Of a stretch of DNA of 64,000 nucleotides, positions 1 through 9,710 are shown in pieces (within the stretch, counting starts at the first letter, position 1; each line of letters opens with the position of its first letter). The notes below the pieces were generated by a model. The model was not told the origin of the DNA. It made no database searches and saw only the letters and a list, made by a program, of their open reading frames with translations. The DNA is from SZUA-365 sp049663345. Its GTDB lineage: Bacteria > Bacteroidota > Ignavibacteria > SZUA-365. Location: assembly GCA_049663345.1 (NCBI GenBank), contig JBATDG010000108.1, forward strand, positions 54,231 through 118,230, given 5' to 3'. The position numbers and the translations under genes are program-made.

Positions 1-2
1 TT

Positions 3-1472
3 AACTACACCCAGAAATACTATGTAGACGAAGTGAAGGTGGGCGATCTTGTGACGCATGCCATCGAAGGCATGCTCAAGTCGCTGGACCCGCATTCCGT
101 TTACATCAGCCCCAAGCAGCTTGAAAAAGTGCAGGAGGACTTCAAGGGCAGCTTTGAAGGAGTCGGCATTGAATTTCGCATAGTGAATGACACGATTACT
201 GTCGCGAATGTGATTTACGGCGGACCCTCGGAAAAAGTCGGCATGCTTGCCGGCGATAAAATCGTTGTCATCGATGGCGAATCCGCGGTCAAATTTCAGA
301 ACGAAGACGTGCAGAAGCGGCTTCGCGGCGAGAAGGGTACAAAGGTCGTCGTCGGTGTTATCCGTTCCGGTATCACCACGCCGATCGATATTACCATCTA
401 CCGCGACAAAATCCCGCTCTACAGTGTGAATGCTTCGTTCATGCTTGAAGACGGTGTCGGCTACATGAGCATCAATCGCTTCGCAGCGAATACATACGAT
501 GAATTCCTCGCAGGACTTCGCGACATGAAGGCCAACGGAATGACCAAGCTCGTACTCGATCTTCGCGGAAACCCGGGCGGATATCTTGAACAGAGCTTCC
601 GGATGGCGAATGAGTTCCTCAAGCGCGGTGAGAAAATTGTGTACACAAAGGGACGCCGCACGGACTTCGATGAGAACTTTGTCGCAACGGGCGGCGGTGA
701 ATTCCAGGATATTTCACTTATCCTGCTCATCAGCAACGGCAGCGCCTCGGCCAGTGAAATTGTTGCGGGCGCAGTACAGGACCATGACCGCGGCCTCATC
801 GTCGGAGAGACATCTTTCGGCAAGGGCCTCGTTCAGCGTCAGTTTGAACTTGCCGATGGTTCTGCCTTCCGTCTCACCACGGCCCGCTATTACACGCCGA
901 GCGGGCGCATCATACAGCGTGCCTACGGTGCAAGCGATGAAGAATATTACAGCGACGCCTACAACCGGGACGAAGAGGCCGGAGACAATATTCAGCATAC
1001 GGAAGAGGCCGACAGTACGAAGCCGAAATACAAGACAGATGGTGGCCGCGTCGTGTATGGCGGCGGGGGCATCACTCCGGACTATATCGTGCCTTACGCA
1101 AATCTGAAGCCGTATGCCGCGCACATGCGCGTTCATATTTTTGAATTTACGACCGCATATCTCGACAAGGCCGGTGCGAAGCTTCGGACGCAGTACGAGA
1201 AAGCCGACGCCAGTAAATTCGCTCGTGACTTCCAGGTCAGCGATGGCATGATGAATGACTTTATCGAATTTGGTAAATCTCGTGGCGTGGAATTCAAGCA
1301 GGATGAATACGACGTGGACAAGGACTGGATGCGGGCTTCGATCGAAGCACAGATCGGCCGTACGCTCTATGGCAACGAAGGATCGTTCCGAGTTCTGCTT
1401 GAAGTGGATCCTCAGTTCCAGAAGGCCATGATGCTTTTCCCGGAAGCGAAGAAAATCTCCGGATTGCGTTGA
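3..1472 (+). CDS. C-terminal processing peptidase, S41 family (5' end outside window)
   Basis: The reading frame is open from base 3, and the residues before the first possible GTG (33) already match the family (YYVDEVKVGDLV, then GMLKSLDPHS). The gene is therefore cut by the window edge and that GTG is not its start. A PDZ domain follows (roughly nt 150-410; GVGIEF and AGDKIVVIDG), then the S41 core. The serine nucleophile is codon 747-749 in NGSASASEIVAG, and the general-base lysine is codon 822-824 in FGKGLVQ. They are 25 residues apart, as in the algal D1 protease and Prc. Family members are exported and cleave near protein C termini in the periplasm. The roughly 150 residues after the catalytic core are a usual extension in Bacteroidota. 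The gene ends just before a strong terminator, so it is transcribed separately from the next gene. Family assignment is secure; the substrate is unknown. Confidence 0.93.
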   Translation, partial: NYTQKYYVDEVKVGDLVTHAIEGMLKSLDPHSVYISPKQLEKVQEDFKGSFEGVGIEFRIVNDTITVANVIYGGPSEKVGMLAGDKIVVIDGESAVKFQNEDVQKRLRGEKGTKVVVGVIRSGITTPIDITIYRDKIPLYSVNASFMLEDGVGYMSINRFAANTYDEFLAGLRDMKANGMTKLVLDLRGNPGGYLEQSFRMANEFLKRGEKIVYTKGRRTDFDENFVATGGGEFQDISLILLISNGSASASEIVAGAVQDHDRGLIVGETSFGKGLVQRQFELADGSAFRLTTARYYTPSGRIIQRAYGASDEEYYSDAYNRDEEAGDNIQHTEEADSTKPKYKTDGGRVVYGGGGITPDYIVPYANLKPYAAHMRVHIFEFTTAYLDKAGAKLRTQYEKADASKFARDFQVSDGMMNDFIEFGKSRGVEFKQDEYDVDKDWMRASIEAQIGRTLYGNEGSFRVLLEVDPQFQKAMMLFPEAKKISGLR

Positions 1473-1505
1473 TCGCATACCGGTGACGCTTTCAGTACAT
1501 TGGAT

Positions 1506-1540
1506 GAAACGTGGTTTCCAAAGAACCACGTTTCCTTTTT
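1506..1540 (+). terminator. Rho-independent terminator
   Basis: A perfect 11-bp stem (1506-1516 with 1524-1534), a 7-nt loop and a run of five T follow the S41 protease gene. It separates that gene from the DUF3108 operon. Confidence 0.85.
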
Positions 1541-1565
1541 CAGATCGCCGTTTCTGGTAGGCAAA

Positions 1566-2411
1566 ATGAAATCTTTTATCGGCCTGCTGCCGGCCTTGCT
1601 GCTGGCAATTCTGCTAACTCTGCTGCCCGGCCCTGCTTCTCTGTGGGGGCAGCAAGGCGACAGGTCCAATTTCACTCCAAATGTTCAAGTGTTTCAGAAA
1701 GGGGAGGAGCTCGTTTACGAGGTGAGTTATCTCGGGATGGGTCTCGGCAATATTACGACGCGTGTGACAGCTGTTGACACTGCCAACGGGAAAAATCGTT
1801 TCGCCGTCGAATGTCATGTGGTAACTTATCGCGGCGTTCCTTTCGTCACGCTTAATACTCTTTTCCAAAGCATCATGGGAGATTCTCTGGAATCCGCGTT
1901 CTTCCGGAACAAGGAGTATCTTGCCGATGAGTCTGTCTTCAAGTACATCGAGTACACATTTCCAAAAAACCGCGATCGCGTCTATATTTCGGAACGGGTG
2001 GATCTGCACCCGGAATGGACCAAGCATGACACCCTCTCGCTTGAGGGGAAGCATTGGCAGGATGGACTTTCCCTGTTCTTCTTTGCAAGGGCATTCTCGC
2101 ACACTACACAGCAGCGGAATGTCCCGGTGCTCATGTACTACTCCAAAGCGACGACAAGCATTCATTTTGGCGTCGATAAAGAGGATGAAGACATCGATGC
2201 GGTGGATTACGACATTCGCTGCAGGAAGCTGGAAGGCGAAACCGGGTTTACCGGGATTTTCGGCCTTACCGGCGGATTCGAAGGATGGTTCAGCGACGAT
2301 GCGGCAGCGGTTCCGATCCACGCGAAAATGCACGTCATTCTCGGGAGCATTCATATCGAATTGGTGAAATGGAAGCGCAAGGGCTGGAAGCCGCCCCGTG
2401 CCTCAAATTAA
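1566..2411 (+). CDS. DUF3108 domain exported protein
   Basis: The protein is 281 aa from the ATG at 1566. This start puts a clean signal peptide at the N terminus (MKSFIGLLPALLLAILL, ending near GQQ); an earlier in-frame ATG at 1500 lies inside the preceding terminator. The mature part begins with FQKGEELVYEVSYLGMGLGNITT, typical of DUF3108, and is rich in beta strands with no visible catalytic motif. DUF3108 proteins are periplasmic and lack an established role. It heads a plus-strand run with gamma-carbonic anhydrase (18-bp gap), nadC and a Nudix hydrolase. The neighbours are metabolic, so context says little about its job. Confidence 0.8.
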   Translation: MKSFIGLLPALLLAILLTLLPGPASLWGQQGDRSNFTPNVQVFQKGEELVYEVSYLGMGLGNITTRVTAVDTANGKNRFAVECHVVTYRGVPFVTLNTLFQSIMGDSLESAFFRNKEYLADESVFKYIEYTFPKNRDRVYISERVDLHPEWTKHDTLSLEGKHWQDGLSLFFFARAFSHTTQQRNVPVLMYYSKATTSIHFGVDKEDEDIDAVDYDIRCRKLEGETGFTGIFGLTGGFEGWFSDDAAAVPIHAKMHVILGSIHIELVKWKRKGWKPPRASN

Positions 2412-2429
2412 CAACTATCGAGGAAGAGC

Positions 2430-3002
2430 ATGATCTACCCCTATGAAGGAATATTCCCGGAAATTCATCCGAGTGTATTCATGACGGAAGATGTCATTGT
2501 GGTAGGCGATGTGCGTATTGCAGAAGACGCAAGCGTGTGGTTCGGAACCGTCATCAGGGGTGACGTTCATCGGGTAACCATCGGGGCGCGCAGCAATATT
2601 CAGGACAACTGCACACTTCATGTAACCTGGAAAAAATCGCCGCTGAATATCGGCGCTGATGTGACCGTCGGACATGGAGCCGTGCTTCACGGCTGCACCA
2701 TAGAGGATTCATGTCTGATTGGCATGGGATCCAAAGTGCTCGACAATGCCGTCATCGGCGCAGAGTCCATTGTGGGCGCTGGCGCTGTCGTGCGCGAAGG
2801 ATTTGAAGTGCCTCCGGGTTCATTGGTAGCTGGAGTGCCGGCGAAGGTGCTTCGTCCACTTTCGGATGATGAGCGTGCGGGTTTGCGGCAGTGGGCGAAC
2901 AACTACATCTACTACGTGCAGCAGTACCGCAAGCACAGGGACCTCGAACGCGGACTGGATTTTCACTCTTATCTCGAATACAAACGCACAGGTCGGATAT
3001 GA
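2430..3002 (+). CDS. gamma-carbonic anhydrase family protein
   Basis: 190 aa. It is a left-handed beta-helix protein of the YrdA/CaiE/PaaY group: hexapeptide-like repeats run from about residue 12 to 145 (VVGDVRI, VIRGDVHRVTIG, VGHGAVLHGCTI, VGAGAVVREG). It ends in the usual VAGVPAKVLRPL followed by a C-terminal helix. The three expected zinc histidines are visible in TLHVTW and GHGAVLH. A ribosome site (GAGGAAG) lies 5-11 bases before the ATG. Its stop codon overlaps the ATG of nadC (ATGA), so the two are probably translationally coupled. Whether it hydrates CO2 or acts on a CoA ester cannot be told from sequence. Confidence 0.9.
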   Translation: MIYPYEGIFPEIHPSVFMTEDVIVVGDVRIAEDASVWFGTVIRGDVHRVTIGARSNIQDNCTLHVTWKKSPLNIGADVTVGHGAVLHGCTIEDSCLIGMGSKVLDNAVIGAESIVGAGAVVREGFEVPPGSLVAGVPAKVLRPLSDDERAGLRQWANNYIYYVQQYRKHRDLERGLDFHSYLEYKRTGRI

Positions 3003-3874
3003 GACTTTCGATTCTTCACGACAGCACAATGCTGCAGCGTATTGAAATGGCATTACGGGAGGATGTTGGCACTGGTGATATCACAACCGAATGCACCGTC
3101 CCTACCGACCTGCAGGGGGAAGGGGTGTTTACCGCCAAGGCCAACGGAATTCTTTCCGGCATGGAGGCGGCTGCGACTGTGTTTCACCTGGTCGATCAGA
3201 ATCTCATCATCGACGCCAGGTACACTGATGGCATGCCGGTGCTTCGTGGTGCCGATCTGGCCGTCGTGCAGGGAAGTATCGCGTCGATGCTCACAGCCGA
3301 GCGCGTGGCGTTGAATTTCATGCAGCGCATGTCGGGCATCGCCACAGCGGCAGCGTCATACATGAAGCTCGTCGAAGGAACAGAACTGCAGATTCTGGAT
3401 ACGAGAAAGACCGCTCCGGGACTGCGTGCCTTTGATAAGCTGGCCGTCAAACACGGGCGCGGAACAAACCACCGTTTTGGTCTCGATGACATGGTGCTGA
3501 TCAAGGACAATCATATCGCTGCAGCCGGGGGACTCAAATCCGCCGTAGATCTCGTGGTCGGCCGGCTTGGCAGCGACAGGCGAATCAAGGTAGAAGTCGA
3601 GGTTGCCGATCTCAATCAGGTCATCGAGGCAATCGCCTGCGAGGGTGTGGATATTATCATGCTCGATAATTTTTCCATCGATGAAATGTCAACCGCAGTA
3701 AAACTAATCCGTTCGAGAAAGCCGGATGTGAAAATCGAGGCCTCCGGCAACGTCAGCGAACAGACTGTTCGCACGATTGCTGAAACCGGAGTCGATATGA
3801 TTTCCGTCGGCGCACTGACCCATTCCGTCCGGGCGCTGGATATTTCATTTAATATTCGTGAACGTCAGGATTGA
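2999..3874 (+). CDS. nadC: nicotinate-nucleotide pyrophosphorylase (quinolinate phosphoribosyltransferase)
   Basis: 291 aa from the ATG at 2999, which overlaps the preceding stop. It converts quinolinate and PRPP to nicotinate mononucleotide in de novo NAD synthesis. Family signatures include EDVGTGDITTE near the N terminus, NFMQRMSGIAT, ILDTRKTAPGLR, KHGRGTNHRFGLDDMVLIKDNH, and the C-terminal EASGNVSEQTV followed by GVDMISVGALTHS. The length is normal for the family. nadA and nadB are not in the window. The downstream Nudix gene starts inside its last codons. Confidence 0.97.
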   Translation: MRLSILHDSTMLQRIEMALREDVGTGDITTECTVPTDLQGEGVFTAKANGILSGMEAAATVFHLVDQNLIIDARYTDGMPVLRGADLAVVQGSIASMLTAERVALNFMQRMSGIATAAASYMKLVEGTELQILDTRKTAPGLRAFDKLAVKHGRGTNHRFGLDDMVLIKDNHIAAAGGLKSAVDLVVGRLGSDRRIKVEVEVADLNQVIEAIACEGVDIIMLDNFSIDEMSTAVKLIRSRKPDVKIEASGNVSEQTVRTIAETGVDMISVGALTHSVRALDISFNIRERQD

Positions 3875-4473
3875 TTTTGGGTTTGCCTTCCCCTCCAGCA
3901 GACTATATTCGGCAGAGGCTCGAGCTGGCGGCACGGCGGTCGCAGCATCGCGAGGGCTATCGCCGCGCAGCGGTGCTCATACCTCTGCTCGATGCAGATG
4001 GCGAGTGGGAGGTCCTGCTCACGCGGAGGACCAGTGATTTGCCGCATCATCGGGGCCAGATCGCATTCCCCGGCGGCAGCCTGGATGCCGGGGAGAATTG
4101 CGTGCAGGCGGCTATCCGCGAAGCTAATGAAGAAATTGGCCTGGATCCTGCAAATGTTCAGATCTTGGGCTGTCATGATGATATCTGGACTCCGAGTGGA
4201 TTCATCATTTCTCCAGTTATCGGAGTAGTTGCCACCGGGGAGGGACTGAAGCCGAATCCTGCGGAAGTCGCCCGACTGTTTTACGTCCCGCTCTCATTTT
4301 TTGCCGACACAGCGACGGCACAGAGACAAACTCTCATGCACGAAGGCATTGAACGAGAGGTGTATTTCTACCAGTGGGGTGGAGAGACGATCTGGGGCGC
4401 AACCGCTCTCATGCTGCGCAATCTGCTGGGTTTGCTGGAAATGATCAGCGATGACCAGCAGTCCATTGCCTGA
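3871..4473 (+). CDS. Nudix hydrolase, CoA diphosphatase-like (NudL type)
   Basis: 200 aa. It begins at a TTG (3871) overlapping the nadC stop, which suggests coupled translation; no better start is visible. The Nudix box is complete (GGSLDAGENC, then REANEEIGL, about residues 66-88). It is preceded by LLTRRTSDLPHHRGQIAFPGG, which matches the NuCoA motif of CoA pyrophosphatases (LLTxR...HxGQxxFPGG). Such enzymes split CoA or its oxidised forms to 4'-phosphopantetheine and 3',5'-ADP. Substrate is inferred from the motif. The gene closes the operon and is followed by a hairpin terminator. Confidence 0.88.
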   Translation: MILGLPSPPADYIRQRLELAARRSQHREGYRRAAVLIPLLDADGEWEVLLTRRTSDLPHHRGQIAFPGGSLDAGENCVQAAIREANEEIGLDPANVQILGCHDDIWTPSGFIISPVIGVVATGEGLKPNPAEVARLFYVPLSFFADTATAQRQTLMHEGIEREVYFYQWGGETIWGATALMLRNLLGLLEMISDDQQSIA

Positions 4474-4504
4474 GCATGCATATTTGGAAAGCTGTATAAA
4501 CGCC

Positions 4505-4531
4505 AAAGAGTCCGCTGATTGCGGACTCTTT
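4505..4531 (+). terminator. hairpin terminator, possibly bidirectional
   Basis: A perfect 11-bp stem (4505-4515 with 4521-4531), a 5-nt loop, and A/T-rich flanks on both sides. It lies between the Nudix gene and the convergent small exported protein gene and may serve both. Confidence 0.75.
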
Positions 4532-4578
4532 GCTGTACTCTTCTTTACCGGAAGAGTGAAAAACTGAATGCTCTTTGA

Positions 4579-5040
4579 TCAGAAGGGATAAACGATCTGG
4601 GCAGTATATGCGGGGCGCTCGGAGCGGAAATCCCATTTGCGAATCAGGGTCTGGCAGAATTTGGCGAGGCGATCTGAGTTGCAGTGGTCAATCGTCTGAT
4701 TTACCGCAAAACGGCCCATGCGAGAGTCCTGAAATTCATAAAGTGCCAGAGCAGCGAGAATGCGCATTCCGCAGTTTTCGTTATTCTTGAGTTTACCCAT
4801 CAAAGGGATGATGGCATAATCGAAATCGTATTCCGGATATGCGCGCTTCAAATCTACGATGAGCTGCAGGTGATTTGCCTGAACCTCAAAGGAGGAGCTC
4901 TCCAATCCGGCCATGATATTCTTCTTGATGAGTTCCTGACGTTCCGGGGTAAGCGGAGGATGGATAGTAGAGGCTGAAAGCAAACTCGGAACCGCACAAA
5001 TCACGAGCATGGCAACGATGGCTGAAATGACCTTTTTCAT
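4579..5040 (-). CDS. small exported protein of unknown function
   Basis: 153 aa from the ATG at 5040, preceded on the minus strand by GGAG; an in-frame TTG 12 bases earlier falls before the ribosome site. The N terminus (MKKVISAIVAMLVICAVPSLLSAS) is a clear signal peptide. The mature protein is mainly helical, with HEAT-like amphipathic pieces (IIPLMGKLKNNENCGMRILAALALYEFQDSR) and three cysteines. I recognise no family. It stands alone between two plus-strand units and diverges from the large surface protein gene. Its form suggests a periplasmic helical-repeat protein. Confidence 0.7.
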   Translation of the reverse strand: MKKVISAIVAMLVICAVPSLLSASTIHPPLTPERQELIKKNIMAGLESSSFEVQANHLQLIVDLKRAYPEYDFDYAIIPLMGKLKNNENCGMRILAALALYEFQDSRMGRFAVNQTIDHCNSDRLAKFCQTLIRKWDFRSERPAYTAQIVYPF

Positions 5041-5402
5041 GACTAGCTCCAATTGGAAATATGAGTAAGTTTATTGCTTGTTGAATGAGAACAGGTGGGT
5101 GTACGGGAGGTATTTGCCAGAGTTGCATTCGAAGGGGTAATATTTTCAGGTCATTTTTCCCCGCCCTTAATGGCTTCGCCCCTCGTTTCAAGTCAATATG
5201 CCGCTGCACCTTTTATAGCACGGGGCACCGGAGATTTAACTGTGAAACAATTATACCCACGGCGTGACGAGAGCCTGCCGAGTCTGAATCAGCCCGCCGC
5301 ACAATTTAGTAGGGTGATTTTGACCATAATTTTCAGTATTTATTGTCTGGTGTTTTCAAGCTTTACTGCACTCCAATGCAGGACATCTCAATATTATTTT
5401 TG
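5041..5402. other. divergent intergenic region, no gene seen
   Basis: About 360 bases lie between the divergent small exported protein and the large surface protein. It is AT-rich near both ends and must hold both promoters. A weak candidate toward the plus strand is TTGACC at 5319-5324 followed by AT-rich sequence, but no clear -10 stands at good spacing. I see no RNA gene or convincing ORF. Confidence 0.5.
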
Positions 5403-8400
5403 GTGAAATTGAAGAACCGAATACTGACTCTCCTCCTTATTATGCTGTCACCGGTGCTGTCTCCGATTTCGCAGATTGCGCAGGCGCAGCTTATCGTTGG
5501 CGAAAACACCCCGATCGAAAAACTGGTCCGGAATTACTTTATCGGTGGCGGCGCCCAGGTCAGCAATATCCGGTACAAAGGGTTCTCCCGGTCGATCGGA
5601 TATTTTGACGGAACGAAAAGCAATATCGGGATACCGGAAGGCGTGCTTCTTACTACTGGCTGGGTGGGTTTCGCCGTGGGACCGAATACCGCTGATGACG
5701 CTGGCTTCGCTGCGCTTGCACCGGGTGACGTCGACCTCGCCAATATTGTAAATGCTTACACCTTTGATGCCTGTGTTCTGGAATTTGATTTCGTACCGTA
5801 CCAGGATACCGTGAGCTTTGAGTATGTTTTCGGTTCGGACGAGTACACCGAATACGTCGATTCGAAGTACAATGACGTATTCGCCTTTTTCATCAGCGGT
5901 CCGGGTATCACAGGAAAACAGAACATCGCCCTCGTACCCGATACTTCGATTCCAGTCTCAATCAACAATGTCAACCATCTCCGCAATTCACAGTACTACG
6001 TCAATAATTACCTTGGACAAACTGTTGAATATGATGGATTCACTACGGTTCTGAAGGCTAAATCGGCTGTCACTCCATGTGAAACCTATCGTTTGAAACT
6101 CGCAATCACCGACGTTGCAGATCCTGTTTACGACTCGGGAGTCTTTCTCAAGTCTGGAAGTTTTGATGCCGGCGAAGCATTAAGCGTTCTTGGTGTACGC
6201 GACGCCCCGGAGGGTGGTTGTCAACCGGGAATTATAGAAATTCTCCGCGGGGGAAATCTTGATAAGCCGCTCACGGTCAATCTGCAGGTCGGAGGCACCG
6301 CGATCAACGGTACGGATTATACTGCCATCAGCAGCACGATTGTATTTCAGCCCGGGCAGGACACATATGTAATCCCTATTTTCGCCATCAATGATGGGAT
6401 TGGGGACAGTGGGGAATGGGTGACGATTTTCATCGACGATCTCTGCAAGACGGGACTCGTGCGCGATTCAATTCGAATCTTCGAAGCAGCACCGCTGCAG
6501 TTGGTGTTGACCCCCGATACGCTTATCTGTGAAGGGCAATCGATCAACCTGGCAGCAAAGGTTCTCGGCGGAAGCGGGGTTTTTCTCCACAACTGGGATG
6601 ACAACGCCGCTTCGGAAGATTTGAACATTAGTGTCAGTCCAGCCGCTACACGCACCTATCGGTTTTCGGTGCGCGATTCACTCACCGGCTGTGAACTCAC
6701 GGACAGCGTAGTCGTACGAGTAGACATTCTCCCGAAAATCGATGCGGGTCCGGATACGTTGATTTGTCCCAATACCGACGTGCTTATCGGCAGGATAGTG
6801 ACCGGGGCAGTCACGCCCTATACAGTGCATTGGACTCCTGAAACAGGACTCAGCGACCCGTATTCCGAGATCCCGATGGCAGCCCCGCTCGTGACCACGA
6901 AGTATAAGATGACGCTGCGCACGGAAGCCGGCTGCATAGTGGAAGATGAAGTAACCGTTTCCGTGTCGGACCTGGAATTTTGGGCTGGTCCGGATACTAC
7001 GTTATGCTTCGGAGATTCTGCAGCGATCGGTAATCCCGCGAAGAAGGGACGTCCCCCTTACACGTATCAGTGGTCTCCATCCTCTGGACTAAGCGATCCC
7101 ACCTCAGCGACACCGACCGCCTCGCCGGACATGACGACGACCTATCACGTGCTGATGCGCAGCAGCGGCGGCTGCGAAATTGAAGACAGCGTAACAGTGT
7201 TTATCAACCGGATAATTCTTTCCGCCGGGCCCGATAAAAAGATCTGCCGTGGGTCTGCAACTGTGATCGGCGATACTGCTACGAGTCCCTCGCCGCCGCT
7301 GAGATATTTGTGGACTCCCACCATCAGTTTGTCTGATCCGACCAGCCCGACTCCGGTAGCGAATCCGGTAAATCCGACGGAGTACATCCTGAGAGTGACC
7401 GATGCTCGCGGCTGCGTGGCGTACGATACCGTTATCGTAACTGTGAATGAAGTTGAAATTGATGCCGGGGATAATCTTGCGATCTGTCCGGGAGAAAGCG
7501 TTGAGCTGCAGGGGAGTGTGCGTCGCGGAACCAATCCTTTCATTTGGCGCTGGACTCCGTCAACAAGCTTGAGCGACACGACGATACGAAATCCCATCGC
7601 CTCACCTTCCGTCAGCACCTGGTACAAACTGACGGTCGTTGACGGCAATGGCTGTGTCGATCGCGATTCTGTTCTGGTCACCGTCTGGCCCCTGACACAG
7701 GTGCAGATAGAAGTCGAGGGCAGCGCGGTTCTTTGTGAAGGAGACAGCGTCATTCTTGACGCAGGAGTCGGATTCCTCTCCTATCGTTGGTCTACCGGCG
7801 CAAACACCCAGAAGATCACTGTCCGTGATCCGGGTACCTACATCGTTGATGTTACGACGACTGACAAATGCAGCGCCGGCTCCGATACAATCACCGTGAG
7901 TGTGACCGATAGGCCAGCTCCGGTAATTACCGGACCGCTGACAATTTGTGCGGGAGACTCAGTGCGATTCTCCGTTACTGATGTTCCCGGCGCTATCTAC
8001 AACTGGCTGGTCTTCGGCGGATTTATTCTTGAAGGCAACGATACTCACAGCATTGCAGTACGTTGGAACGATGCAGGAACCTATCAGGTCAGCATGACGG
8101 AATATTTCGGTTCCGCCGCATGCCGGGGCGACACCGTTGTGACAGTAACCGTGCTGGCAGCGCCGAAACCATCGATAACACCAGCCGGTGCCTTGAGTTT
8201 TTGTGAAGGCGGCAGCGTGCGTCTGGATGCTCCTGCAGGTTTTGCCGGCTACCAGTGGTCAAACGGGGATACGACGCAATCCATCATCGTTTCTCTCGCA
8301 GGTACTTATTTCGTGTCTGTGCGCAATTCCATCGGCTGCCAGGGCATCTCTCCGGATGTATTGGTGACTGTCTACCCATTGCCCAATCCGGAAATCATCG

Positions 8401-9707
8401 CGCTCTCACCGATGCCGGTATGCGAAGGTGACAGCGTTATTCTCGGTCTGCGCGAGAGTTATGCGTCATACGAATGGTCGACCGGAGAGCTCAGCGCTTC
8501 AATCGTCGTTCGCTCCGCCGGTACGTTCACGGTCCACGTCAGAACTGCGGATGGCTGCGATGGAGATGCGGCGCCGTTTGCCGTCCAATTCAATGCGCTG
8601 CCCGATCCTGTGATCATCGCGGATGGTCCGCTGGAATTCTGTGAAGGAGACAGCGTTCGGCTGCGCACTTCACGGAGCTATGCATCCTATTCATGGAGTA
8701 CAGGCTCGAAGTCGGAATCTATACTTGTTCGCAGCAGCGGTTCCTATACAGTCAGCGTGAAGAATGTGGAAGGATGTGAAGCCGACGCCGTTCCGCTCGT
8801 CGTGACAGTGTTTCCGACCCCGCCAAAGCCGGTGATCAGTCGTCCTAAGAAGGACCTGGAAGCCACATCGGCCGAAAGCTGGCAGTGGTATACTGAAGAC
8901 GGCGGAGTGCTGAGCGAAATTCCCGGGGCGACGTCCCAGACCTATACCGGACTGCCGGACGTATGGTACAGGGTTCGCATTCATGATGCGAACGGATGTA
9001 CTTCCATCTCAGAACCATTCCTTTTCGATGTGCAGATCATTGCTAGCTCAACCGTGGAACTACCGCTGCTGTTGACGTCCCCCGGTGAGATGGTGCTGCT
9101 TCCGCTTACCATGCCTCATCAGGCGAACCTGGTATATTCGGGAGTTTCCCGCTTTGAGGCGCGCATTCGATTCAACGAAAGCATGCTTCTGCCGGTCGGC
9201 GCGACTCCTGTGGGTGACGTTATCAATGGCGAGCGCATTATCACAGTAACTGGCGCCTACGACTCCACTGCCAGCGTATTGGCGGAATTACGATTTGTAG
9301 CGACGTTGGGCAACGCAACGGAAACGCCGCTCGTGATCGATTATTTTGCCTGGGATCAACCGGATGTGCTTATCACTCGCATCGATGGAATGCTGCGAAT
9401 GGATGTATGCAGGGAAGGTGGGGAGAGGTTGTTTGACGCAAGGGGGCAGATATCGCTGGAGCCCAACCATCCGAATCCCTTCAACAGCATGACCATGTTG
9501 ACGTATGAGATTATTGAGAAGGGTCCCACAGAGCTGTTTGTGCTTGACATGCTCGGCCGACGCGTCGCAACGCTGGTGGATGATAATCGTGAGCCGGGCC
9601 GCTACCGCTTGTATTTCGACGCAGGTGCCCTGGCATCAGGGGTATATACTGCCGTGCTTCGCACACCCACGCAGATGCGTGTGCAGAGAATGAAGCTGCT
9701 GAAGTGA
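5403..9707 (+). CDS. choice-of-anchor L / Ig-like repeat surface protein with T9SS sorting domain
   Basis: About 1434 aa from the GTG at 5403, which gives a compact signal peptide (MKLKNRILTLLLIML...AQAQ). An ATG at 5376 would lengthen the n-region, and neither has a good ribosome site. Residues about 30-230 match the choice-of-anchor L domain (NYFIGGGAQVSNI, IGIPEGVLLTTG, FEYVFGSDEYTEY). A Calx-beta-like stretch follows (GGTAINGTDYTAISSTIVFQPGQ). Next come about ten Ig/PKD-like modules of 80-90 residues: first a WTP...LSDPTS...P type, then a GDSVxL...YxWSTG...GTYxVxV type. A cohesin-like segment precedes the C-terminal sorting domain (LEPNHPNPFNSMT, MLGRRVATLVD). It is predicted to be exported, anchored by type IX secretion and to act as an adhesin or matrix protein. 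Confidence 0.87.
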   Translation: MKLKNRILTLLLIMLSPVLSPISQIAQAQLIVGENTPIEKLVRNYFIGGGAQVSNIRYKGFSRSIGYFDGTKSNIGIPEGVLLTTGWVGFAVGPNTADDAGFAALAPGDVDLANIVNAYTFDACVLEFDFVPYQDTVSFEYVFGSDEYTEYVDSKYNDVFAFFISGPGITGKQNIALVPDTSIPVSINNVNHLRNSQYYVNNYLGQTVEYDGFTTVLKAKSAVTPCETYRLKLAITDVADPVYDSGVFLKSGSFDAGEALSVLGVRDAPEGGCQPGIIEILRGGNLDKPLTVNLQVGGTAINGTDYTAISSTIVFQPGQDTYVIPIFAINDGIGDSGEWVTIFIDDLCKTGLVRDSIRIFEAAPLQLVLTPDTLICEGQSINLAAKVLGGSGVFLHNWDDNAASEDLNISVSPAATRTYRFSVRDSLTGCELTDSVVVRVDILPKIDAGPDTLICPNTDVLIGRIVTGAVTPYTVHWTPETGLSDPYSEIPMAAPLVTTKYKMTLRTEAGCIVEDEVTVSVSDLEFWAGPDTTLCFGDSAAIGNPAKKGRPPYTYQWSPSSGLSDPTSATPTASPDMTTTYHVLMRSSGGCEIEDSVTVFINRIILSAGPDKKICRGSATVIGDTATSPSPPLRYLWTPTISLSDPTSPTPVANPVNPTEYILRVTDARGCVAYDTVIVTVNEVEIDAGDNLAICPGESVELQGSVRRGTNPFIWRWTPSTSLSDTTIRNPIASPSVSTWYKLTVVDGNGCVDRDSVLVTVWPLTQVQIEVEGSAVLCEGDSVILDAGVGFLSYRWSTGANTQKITVRDPGTYIVDVTTTDKCSAGSDTITVSVTDRPAPVITGPLTICAGDSVRFSVTDVPGAIYNWLVFGGFILEGNDTHSIAVRWNDAGTYQVSMTEYFGSAACRGDTVVTVTVLAAPKPSITPAGALSFCEGGSVRLDAPAGFAGYQWSNGDTTQSIIVSLAGTYFVSVRNSIGCQGISPDVLVTVYPLPNPEIIALSPMPVCEGDSVILGLRESYASYEWSTGELSASIVVRSAGTFTVHVRTADGCDGDAAPFAVQFNALPDPVIIADGPLEFCEGDSVRLRTSRSYASYSWSTGSKSESILVRSSGSYTVSVKNVEGCEADAVPLVVTVFPTPPKPVISRPKKDLEATSAESWQWYTEDGGVLSEIPGATSQTYTGLPDVWYRVRIHDANGCTSISEPFLFDVQIIASSTVELPLLLTSPGEMVLLPLTMPHQANLVYSGVSRFEARIRFNESMLLPVGATPVGDVINGERIITVTGAYDSTASVLAELRFVATLGNATETPLVIDYFAWDQPDVLITRIDGMLRMDVCREGGERLFDARGQISLEPNHPNPFNSMTMLTYEIIEKGPTELFVLDMLGRRVATLVDDNREPGRYRLYFDAGALASGVYTAVLRTPTQMRVQRMKLLK

Positions 9708-9710
9708 GCT

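Noticed and set aside
714..1529. 271-aa minus-strand ORF
   Set aside because: Antisense to the S41 protease, with no motif, and it runs across the terminator.
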